Source: Thiopontia sp964344785 (GTDB taxonomy: Bacteria > Pseudomonadota > Gammaproteobacteria > GCF-002020875). Taken from it: a stretch of 10,067 bases of DNA. The notes under the pieces were generated by a model. That model saw nothing but the letters and a program-made list of their open reading frames with translations, searched no databases and had not been told where the DNA came from. Location of the stretch: contig CAYFOR010000101.1 of the NCBI GenBank assembly GCA_964344785.1, forward strand, positions 1 through 10,067, in the 5' to 3' direction. Of this stretch, positions 1 through 6,167 are shown piece by piece (position 1 is the stretch's first letter; each line of letters opens with the position of its first letter). The translations under genes and the position numbers were made by a program.

Positions 1-48
1 CGTCATCAATAACCAATTGAATTTATTCGATTAAACGTTGGGACACCA

Positions 49-1059
49 GTGATTACCGATGAATCTCAGCAGCGAATCACGGACCTTGAAAACGAGCTTC
101 AGTTTACCCGTGAAAGTCTGCAGGCAACGGTAGAGGAGCTGGAGACCTCCAATGAAGAGCTTCAGGCGACCAATGAGGAGCTGCTGGCCAGTAATGAGGA
201 GCTCCAAAGCACCAATGAAGAGCTGCAATCGGTCAATGAAGAGCTCTATACCGTGAATACGGAGTATCAGGACAAGATTTCCGAGCTGACCAATGTCAAT
301 AATGATCTCGACAATCTGTTGAGCTCTACCAATATTGCCACGCTCTTCCTGGATGAGGAGCTGAATATCCGCAGGTTCACCCCGGAGGTTGCGGTCTTTT
401 TCAATATTGTGGAGCAGGATATCGGGCGCCCCTTCAACCACTTCACCCATGACCTGGGAACCATCAATATCGATGAGGTGATTGATCAGGTCAGGGAGAG
501 CAATCAGGCAATCGAAGAGGAGGTTCAGAACAGTATCGGGAGCTATTTTCTGATGCGGGTGGCGCCCTATCGTATCGGCCCGAACCTCTACTCCGGCATT
601 GTGCTCTCCTTCGTCAATATTGACAAAACCAAACGGATCACCAATGAGCTGGTTCAGACAGAAAGGCAGTTTCGCAGAATACTCGAACAGCTCGACATGA
701 TAGCGGTTCAGGTTGATCTGCAGGGGAGAATCGTTTTTGCCAATGACTATTTTCTGAATATGACCGGATATGTCTGGGAAGAGATTCTTGGAACGGATTG
801 GCGTCAATGTGTCGAGTGGATCGGAGAAAACCCTTTTGCGGGTGAACAGATCGGTGAAGAGATCGGGAATTTCGAATCAATGCTCAAGTGCAATGGCGGT
901 GATCAGCATGTATGGTGGAGTAATACCCTTCTCAGCGACAGTAGTGGAAAACCTACAGGAGTCAGCATGATTGGTTATAGGCTTTCTGATCTGGAGTGCC
1001 AGCTGGCAGCTGATTGCGAAAACCGTGTTGTAGTTTTCAGTCCGGCAAGTGATGGCTGA
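49..1059 (+). CDS. CheR/CheB-type coiled-coil and PAS protein lacking the enzyme domains
   Basis: This 336-residue soluble protein matches the C-terminal part of CheB-CheR-PAS chemotaxis fusion proteins. Residues 5-85 form a coiled coil with five near-perfect heptads of the type SNEELQA/TNEELQS (34-68), followed by NEELYTVNTEYQ, a signature of that family. Residues 86-195 form the PAS domain that follows the coil (NLLSSTNIATLFLD, then IRRFTPE). Residues 203-312 form a second PAS domain (ILEQLDMIAVQVD, then FANDYFLNMTGY). There is no methylesterase, methyltransferase or kinase domain. The GTG start at 49 is the only reasonable one: the same frame has a TAA at 10-12, and only a weak GGGA (40-43) precedes it. 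It may be a stand-alone sensory scaffold or the 3' piece of a CheB-CheR gene broken by a frameshift or stop; the sequence upstream of the window would decide. It lies 23 bases before a hybrid kinase gene, probably in the same operon. The family assignment is firm; the intact-gene status is not. Confidence 0.8.
   Translation: MITDESQQRITDLENELQFTRESLQATVEELETSNEELQATNEELLASNEELQSTNEELQSVNEELYTVNTEYQDKISELTNVNNDLDNLLSSTNIATLFLDEELNIRRFTPEVAVFFNIVEQDIGRPFNHFTHDLGTINIDEVIDQVRESNQAIEEEVQNSIGSYFLMRVAPYRIGPNLYSGIVLSFVNIDKTKRITNELVQTERQFRRILEQLDMIAVQVDLQGRIVFANDYFLNMTGYVWEEILGTDWRQCVEWIGENPFAGEQIGEEIGNFESMLKCNGGDQHVWWSNTLLSDSSGKPTGVSMIGYRLSDLECQLAADCENRVVVFSPASDG
148..252 (+). repeat. Five tandem 21-base coding repeats (NEELQ heptads)
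   Basis: Five consecutive imperfect 21-base units each encode a heptad of the form [S/T/V]NEEL[Q/L/Y][A/S/T]. The codons vary synonymously between units (gaa/gag, ctt/ctg/ctc), so the protein pattern is more conserved than the DNA. This is the parallel coiled coil typical of CheR-CheB-PAS proteins. Confidence 0.85.
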
Positions 1060-1066
1060 CCTTTCT

Positions 1067-1072
1067 GGAAGG
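1067..1072 (+). promoter_or_regulatory. Ribosome binding site of the first hybrid kinase
   Basis: GGAAGG lies 10 bases before the ATG at 1083, in the 23-base gap after the previous stop codon. It supports that start and makes co-transcription with the upstream PAS gene plausible. Confidence 0.6.
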
Positions 1073-1082
1073 TTGTGCAGAA

Positions 1083-2813
1083 ATGATTGAGAAAGATAGC
1101 CTAAGGGATCGCGCCATATCGCGACTGGAAACAGGCTTGATTGACGTGACGGTCCTCAGTGATGGTGAAAAGAGTGAGCTGATTGAGGAACTCCAGATTC
1201 ATCAGGCGGAACTGTTGATCCAGAATGAAGAGCTGAGAGAGGTTACGCAATCGCTTGATGAGTCCCGTTCGGCGCTGGGACAATCGGTCAAACGCTACCA
1301 GAGTCTGTTTCAATACGCTCCGGTTGGGCTCTGCACTCTGGATCGGAACAACATCATTGAGAGTGCCAATGCCACGTTTGTCGAGATTGTTGGAGTCAAG
1401 GCTGAAAAGATCCTGAATCACCCATTGATCACTTTTGTGGTTGAGCGGTACCGGGCTGTGTTGAGCCATCTACTCAACTCGAAAGATCTTGAGGCTCCCG
1501 GTCAGGAGATCAGTCTGCTGACGGCTTCTGGAGATGAAGTTGTGGCAGAAATGAGAAGCAGGCCCTTTATTGGCGAGGGTCAGTTGAAGCTGATTGTTGC
1601 GATCGATATCACAGCCAGCAAAAAGGCTCAGCGGGATCTGAAGGCGGCCAGGAAAGAGGCCGAGGTGGCCTCACAGGCAAAGAGTGACTTTCTGGCCAAC
1701 ATGAGTCATGAGTTGCGAACCCCGCTGACCACGATTATCGGCAATATCGAATTTCTTGCCGAGAGTGAGCAGGATGTCGGCAGGCGTGAGCATATTGAGG
1801 CGATTGATGTGGCTGCACGGACACAGCTGGTGTTGATCAATGATCTGCTGGATATTTCCAAGATCGAGTCGGGCAAGTTTACGATTGAACAGCAGCCCTA
1901 TGATCTATCGGACCTGATTCATGAGATCGACAAGATTTTCCATAATCGCGTGGAAGATCGTGGTCTTCGTTGGGTGGTTGAGAATCGGTGTGGGGGTCAT
2001 CAGGTTCTGATAGGGGACAAGGTGCGCATCCAGCAAATTCTGGTCAATTTGCTGGGTAATGCGATCAAGTTTACCGAGCAGGGAGAGATTGCTTTGGCGA
2101 TTGAAGCGGCGCATGGCAAGCTGATTTTTTCGGTGGCCGACTCCGGTGTAGGTATGAGTCCGGATGCTCTGAATCGCCTGTTTCAACGCTTTGTGCAGGC
2201 TGATGGCTCTACCTCAAGGCAGTTTGGTGGAACCGGTCTGGGGCTCTATATTTCACAGGAGCTGGCCAGACTGATGGGGGGTGAGATATCGGCCTCAAGC
2301 ATATCTGGGAAGGGCTCAATGTTTACCTTTACCATGCCATACATGGTTGGTAATGATCTGGTCGGCAGTGACAAGTTCAACGGTTTCAGTAGAGCAGCAG
2401 ATACGGCCGACAGCAACGAAGTATTTACGGGACATGTGCTGGTTGCCGAGGACACACCTGCAATACAGATGCTGGTGCGCCGGATGCTGGAGAAGTTGGG
2501 GTTGGAAGTCACTACTGCATCCAATGGGCTAGAGGCAGTGGAACGGGTCTGTGATGATCACTCTATCAATCTGATTCTGATGGATATGCAGATGCCGGAG
2601 ATGGATGGCATCAGCGCCACAATCGAGCTGAAAAAGCGGGGATGCAATATTCCGGTCGTGGCACTAACTGCCAATGTGATGCAGAGACACCGTGATGCCT
2701 TTTCCGAGGCCGGTATTACAGGGTTTCTGGAAAAACCGATTAACAGAGCTGATTTGTCTCTGGTGTTGAGCCGGCATTTGAAAAGAGATAGTAACGAGAC
2801 ACGATCCAGCTAA
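1083..2813 (+). CDS. Soluble hybrid histidine kinase, coil-PAS-HisKA-HATPase-REC
   Basis: A 576-residue sensor kinase that should autophosphorylate on histidine and pass the phosphate to its own receiver domain. In order: an N-terminal helical region with the family motif ELQIHQAELLIQNEEL (36-51); one PAS domain (about 72-178, with YAPVGLCTLD); a linker helix; HisKA with the H-box SHELRTP and phospho-acceptor His209; HATPase with N-box Asn326 (GNAIKFTE), G1 box DSGVGM (353-358) and G2 box GGTGLGL (382-388); and a C-terminal receiver (about 450-566) with the acidic pair Glu456/Asp457, acceptor Asp501 in MDMQMPEMDG, Thr529 and Lys551. All key residues are present, so it looks active. I see no membrane segment or signal peptide, so it should sense a cytoplasmic or diffusible signal. 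It has no HPt domain, so onward phosphotransfer needs a separate protein. It is closely related to the next gene, apparently by tandem duplication. The signal is unknown. Confidence 0.93.
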   Translation: MIEKDSLRDRAISRLETGLIDVTVLSDGEKSELIEELQIHQAELLIQNEELREVTQSLDESRSALGQSVKRYQSLFQYAPVGLCTLDRNNIIESANATFVEIVGVKAEKILNHPLITFVVERYRAVLSHLLNSKDLEAPGQEISLLTASGDEVVAEMRSRPFIGEGQLKLIVAIDITASKKAQRDLKAARKEAEVASQAKSDFLANMSHELRTPLTTIIGNIEFLAESEQDVGRREHIEAIDVAARTQLVLINDLLDISKIESGKFTIEQQPYDLSDLIHEIDKIFHNRVEDRGLRWVVENRCGGHQVLIGDKVRIQQILVNLLGNAIKFTEQGEIALAIEAAHGKLIFSVADSGVGMSPDALNRLFQRFVQADGSTSRQFGGTGLGLYISQELARLMGGEISASSISGKGSMFTFTMPYMVGNDLVGSDKFNGFSRAADTADSNEVFTGHVLVAEDTPAIQMLVRRMLEKLGLEVTTASNGLEAVERVCDDHSINLILMDMQMPEMDGISATIELKKRGCNIPVVALTANVMQRHRDAFSEAGITGFLEKPINRADLSLVLSRHLKRDSNETRSS

Positions 2814-2872
2814 GGGTGCTCCTGATGGAAAATGGAGAGGGTAAGGCTTGATCATTGGAAAATTGTGGGTCT

Positions 2873-2879
2873 GGAGGGG
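2873..2879 (+). promoter_or_regulatory. Ribosome binding site that decides the start of the second hybrid kinase
   Basis: GGAGGGG ends three bases before the ATG at 2882, so the spacing from its GGAGG core is about 4. It favours this ATG over the in-frame TTG at 2855, which would place the site inside the coding region. The ATG also aligns the protein's start with that of the upstream paralogue (MNNKKSPLRERAESRI versus MIEKDSLRDRAISRL). Confidence 0.6.
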
Positions 2880-2881
2880 TG

Positions 2882-5311
2882 ATGAACAATAAGAAGTCTC
2901 CATTAAGGGAGCGTGCAGAGAGCCGGATCAGGCGTGGAAAAATCGGACTGGAAGAGTTGTCCGGTGCTGAAATGGAAGAGCTGCTTCAGGAATTGCAGGT
3001 TCACCAGGTCGAGCTGGAGATGCAGAATGAGGAGTTGAAGCGGACGCAGGATTCACTGGAGTCATCAAGAGACCGCTATGCCGCGCTCTATCATGCGGCT
3101 CCGATCGGGTTTTGCAGCCTGGACAATCTTGGGCATGTTATCGAGATGAATCATACCTTCATCACCATTTTGGAGGTATCGAAAGAGGCATTGGTTAACC
3201 GTACGCTGCTGAAGCATATTCATGAGGAAGATCTGGGGATCTATTTTCATTTGATGAAGCAGAAAGAGCACCACAGTCAGACCAGACTACGGATGTACAC
3301 AGTGGATAAACAGGTGCGTGTCGTTGATATGACATCGGTCAGAATCGGGTTTGACCAGGAAGAACGTCTACTGCTGGCAGAGGATGTGACGGAGGCGCAG
3401 AAACGGGAACTGGAGTTGAACAAGCGCAGTAATGTGCTTGATCAGACCATGGATGGGGTGGTGATCACCGACTCAGGCAATCGTGTCAGTTATGTCAATC
3501 CCGCCTTTGAAAAGACGACCGGTTACTGCAGGGAGGATGTGGTGGGCAGGAACCCCTCGATTCTGAGTTCATCCCAGCATGACAAACGGTTTTATATGGA
3601 GATGTGGAAACATATCAAACAGAAAGGGCACTGGCGGGGAGAAATCTGGAACAAGAGAAAGAATGGTGAGATTTATCCTGAACTGTTGACGGTCACCGCG
3701 ATCAAGAATGATTACGGACAGCTGGAGTCGTATGTTGGGGTCTTTTCGGATATCTCCAAATGGAAAGAGACCGAGATGGAACTTGAGGAGAGAGAGGAGT
3801 TTCTGCGCCGTCTTCTGGAGTCGGCGGGTGAGGGGATTTTCGGTATGGATTCCCTGCGACAGACGACTTTTGTCAATCCGGCCTTTACCCGAATGCTCGG
3901 TTACACATTTGAGGACGTGCAGGGAAAGTCCCTGCATCAGATGATCCACCACAGTTATGTGGATGGTATGGAGTATTCTGTGAATGACTGCCCGGTTTGT
4001 CAGACACTCCGGGATGGGCGATCGAGACAGGTTCATGATGAGGTGTTCTGGAAGAAGAGTGGGGAGAGTTTCCCGGTGGCCTACTCCTGTACCCCGATCA
4101 AGAGAAAAAAGGAAGTCGAAGGTGTGGTGGTGATCTTCAATGACATTTCGGTCAGAAAGAAGACAGAAGAGGCGCTGCATCGAGCCAAACGTCAGGCAGA
4201 AGAGAGTGCCAGAGCCAAGGAGGAGTTTCTGGCTTCAATGAGCCATGAGCTTCGCACTCCGTTGACCTCGATTATCGGTAATGCAGAGCTGACCATGGAG
4301 AGGGTGACAGACCCTGAGGTCAAGGAGCTGGTTCACTCCATCATGGTTGCCGGGAGAAGCCAGCTATCGCTGGTCAACGATATTCTGGATGTCTCCAAGA
4401 TTGATTCAGGTAAATTCACCATCGAAAGTCGCCCTTATGATTTCACCATACTGATACATGATATGGAGCAGCTATTTACCAGAGTGGCAGACGATGCAGG
4501 ATTACATTTTCATATCGAGCAGAGGAATCACGAAGCGTATCTGCTGCTTGGAGATGGACAGCGGATTGGACAGATATTGATCAACCTGATTGGCAATGCA
4601 ATCAAGTTTACCGAGGAGGGTGAAGTACTGTTGACAACCGATGTTGCTGATGAACATCTGATTTTTGAAGTCAGGGATACCGGTATCGGGATGCCATCCG
4701 GGGTTATTGACACACTGTTCAATCGGTTCGAGCAGGCCGACCGTTCCATTTCAAGGCGCTATGGCGGGAGTGGGCTGGGGCTCTATATCTCCATGAGTCT
4801 GGCTAGGTTGATGGGAGGTAATATCGAGGTATCCAGCCGTGAAAACAGCGGTTCACTGTTTCGTCTGATATTACCCTATCAACGCAGTACGCATCTGACA
4901 GAAGGTGCGAAGGGCGAAAGCGGTGGTGACCCATCACATCAGATCAAGCTGAACGGTCATGTGCTGGTTGCAGAGGATACCCTTGCAATACAGCAGCTTG
5001 AAAAGAGAATGCTGGAGAAAATGGGGTTGACTGTAACCACAGTCAATAATGGAAGGGAGGCAATTGAACAGGCAACGGAAGGCCGGTTTGATCTGATATT
5101 GATGGATATGCAGATGCCGGAACTGGATGGTATTGAGGCAACCAAGCTGCTGCGTGTTGAGGGTAATCGGATTCCGATTATTGCCTTGACAGCCAATGTG
5201 ATGGCCAAGCACAGGGAGCTGTTTGCAGAGGCTGGATGTGATGACTTTGTGGCCAAACCGATTGACAGGAAAGAGCTTGGCGCGGTTCTGCAGAAATTCC
5301 TGGGTAACTGA
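2882..5311 (+). CDS. Soluble hybrid histidine kinase, coil-PAS-PAS-PAS-HisKA-HATPase-REC
   Basis: An 809-residue paralogue of the preceding kinase. It shares the N-terminal coil (ELQVHQVELEMQNEEL, 37-52), a first PAS (about 65-172, with HAAPIGFCSLD), the catalytic core and the receiver. It adds two PAS domains: 184-296 (TMDGVVITDSG, VNPAFEKTTGY) and 305-425 (SAGEGIFGMD, VNPAFTRMLGY). The third PAS holds the insert HSYVDGMEYSVNDCPVC (357-373), with Cys370 and Cys373 in a CxxC arrangement. HisKA has the H-box SHELRTP with His455; HATPase has Asn572, DTGIGM (599-604) and GGSGLGL (628-634). The receiver (about 692-806) has Glu698/Asp699, acceptor Asp742, Thr770 and Lys792. All catalytic residues are present. 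There is no membrane segment. An in-frame TTG at 2855 would add nine residues, but the ATG has the better ribosome binding site. It lies 68 bases after the paralogue, probably in the same operon. Ligands are unknown; some PAS domains bind heme, flavin or metals, but nothing here proves it. Confidence 0.93.
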   Translation: MNNKKSPLRERAESRIRRGKIGLEELSGAEMEELLQELQVHQVELEMQNEELKRTQDSLESSRDRYAALYHAAPIGFCSLDNLGHVIEMNHTFITILEVSKEALVNRTLLKHIHEEDLGIYFHLMKQKEHHSQTRLRMYTVDKQVRVVDMTSVRIGFDQEERLLLAEDVTEAQKRELELNKRSNVLDQTMDGVVITDSGNRVSYVNPAFEKTTGYCREDVVGRNPSILSSSQHDKRFYMEMWKHIKQKGHWRGEIWNKRKNGEIYPELLTVTAIKNDYGQLESYVGVFSDISKWKETEMELEEREEFLRRLLESAGEGIFGMDSLRQTTFVNPAFTRMLGYTFEDVQGKSLHQMIHHSYVDGMEYSVNDCPVCQTLRDGRSRQVHDEVFWKKSGESFPVAYSCTPIKRKKEVEGVVVIFNDISVRKKTEEALHRAKRQAEESARAKEEFLASMSHELRTPLTSIIGNAELTMERVTDPEVKELVHSIMVAGRSQLSLVNDILDVSKIDSGKFTIESRPYDFTILIHDMEQLFTRVADDAGLHFHIEQRNHEAYLLLGDGQRIGQILINLIGNAIKFTEEGEVLLTTDVADEHLIFEVRDTGIGMPSGVIDTLFNRFEQADRSISRRYGGSGLGLYISMSLARLMGGNIEVSSRENSGSLFRLILPYQRSTHLTEGAKGESGGDPSHQIKLNGHVLVAEDTLAIQQLEKRMLEKMGLTVTTVNNGREAIEQATEGRFDLILMDMQMPELDGIEATKLLRVEGNRIPIIALTANVMAKHRELFAEAGCDDFVAKPIDRKELGAVLQKFLGN

Positions 5312-5428
5312 TCAGTTCATTTCTGAAGTCCACCATCTCTGTGTAGTGTGACCTCGCAAGCTCGGTTGTGAAAATGGACATTGATACGTATAACACTACG
5401 AGCAATGCTCGAGGCCATCTAATGATAG

Positions 5429-5563
5429 ACTCACATTTCATGCCTTGATCTGACGAATTTCAGTGGCAATCTACTTCGCCCCGAACAGCTGCAGGCTGGT
5501 AATCAGTTATGGATACTGGTGAATAATTACATTCCTGAAGAGATCATGACCGATGTCATTTGA
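5429..5563 (+). other. Possible remnant or start-less reading frame ahead of the 148-residue gene
   Basis: An open stretch of 44 codons runs from just after a TAG (5426-5428) to a TGA at 5561-5563. It reads as plausible protein (for example LLRPEQLQAG and LWILVNNYIPEEI). It has no ATG, GTG or TTG before codon 31 (the GTG at 5519). It overlaps the ATG of the next gene by 11 bases, an arrangement often seen between coupled genes. It could be the end of a decayed gene, with a frameshift between the ATG at 5422 (which gives only MIDSHFMP and a stop) and this frame, or simply chance. The rest of the gap 5312-5428 shows only a 5-base-pair hairpin at 5399-5411 without a T-run. Confidence 0.2.
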
Positions 5564-5999
5564 CGAAACACACTCCTTCTTTACCCCGCCTATACACTCA
5601 TCGCATCAAGAACATATTGTCGCTGGTGTCTACAATCTTGCACAGGTTCTGCTGAAGCGCAGTGACTCAGAGTTTCTGTTTGTTCCGGTTCGTACCATGC
5701 AGTATCTAGCCATTGTGGAGGCCAATGCCTTCTGGTTTGTGGACAGTCTTGCCTATGCTGTTCAGGATGGAGAGGGGGGGCGCGTGATTACCGTTTCGTG
5801 GCACCTCGGTTCAACCACTGAACGCACCAGTCTGGATGAGAGAATGGACTGTGAGGTGGTCTACTATGGTGAAGATCGCAGTGAGATACAGACCCGATTG
5901 CGGGGGGAGTTCCATCAGGCGATGCAGTTGATGGATCAGCGCTTTCGGGAGCGGGTCCAGAGTGAGGGGGAAGTACGCATACTGCCGTTCAAACAATAA
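5553..5999 (+). CDS. Unrecognised cytoplasmic protein, 148 residues
   Basis: I do not recognise this family. The product has no signal peptide or membrane segment. The N-terminal 20 residues are rich in Ser and His (HSFFTPPIHSSHQEH). The middle (about 41-85) alternates hydrophobic and polar residues, as in a beta-sheet fold (FLFVPVRTMQYLAIVEANAFWFVD, written here without gaps only to residue 64 of the protein in part: FLFVPVR, YLAIVEA, FWFVD). Residues 86-106 are acidic and include a single Cys100. The C-terminus (about 109-136) is a charged, probably helical stretch (QLMDQRFRERVQ). Third-position bias matches its GC-moderate neighbours, and it fills its space well, so it is probably a real gene. 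The ATG at 5553 follows an in-frame TGA (5547-5549). GAAGAG about 11 bases upstream is a passable ribosome binding site. It is separated by 241 bases from the kinases and 168 from the AsmA gene, so it may be its own transcription unit. Confidence 0.75.
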   Translation: MSFDETHSFFTPPIHSSHQEHIVAGVYNLAQVLLKRSDSEFLFVPVRTMQYLAIVEANAFWFVDSLAYAVQDGEGGRVITVSWHLGSTTERTSLDERMDCEVVYYGEDRSEIQTRLRGEFHQAMQLMDQRFRERVQSEGEVRILPFKQ

Positions 6000-6152
6000 G
6001 TTGAGTGAGGTTACGGTGTGGTTGGGTCGGGATGCCTGAACCGTGGTGGTACGTGGTATCATCCAGCCGATATATTGTGCTTGACTGAACGTTATTGGCT
6101 CAGTGGTCTGGAAGTCAGCCAGTCAATCTCAACAGTCTGAAAAACATCAAAC

Positions 6153-6158
6153 AAGGAG
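6153..6158 (+). promoter_or_regulatory. Ribosome binding site of the AsmA-family gene
   Basis: AAGGAG lies 9 bases before the ATG at 6168, a near-ideal spacing that fixes the start. The 168-base gap before this gene suggests its own promoter. A TTGACT at 6081-6086 resembles a -35 box, but I find no convincing -10 hexamer at the right distance, so I do not call a promoter. Confidence 0.75.
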
Positions 6159-6167
6159 TCATAAACG

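Noticed and set aside
2..34. Possible 3' end of an upstream gene in the second frame (VINNQLNLFD then stop)
   Set aside because: Only ten codons are visible, too few to support a gene; kept only as a check in the split CheB/CheR finding.
31..807. Long minus-strand frame of 258 codons
   Set aside because: It is the shadow of the NEELQ repeats and PAS domains; its low-complexity Leu/Ile-rich repeats arise from the antisense of the coil.
3569..4180. Minus-strand frame of 203 codons
   Set aside because: It lies wholly inside the second and third PAS domains of the large kinase and has no recognisable domain.
5399..5411. Hairpin CGAGC-AAT-GCTCG after the kinase cluster
   Set aside because: Only five base pairs and no T-run follows, so it is not a convincing terminator.
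6081..6109. TTGACT as a promoter -35 box before the AsmA gene
   Set aside because: No acceptable -10 hexamer occurs 16-18 bases downstream.
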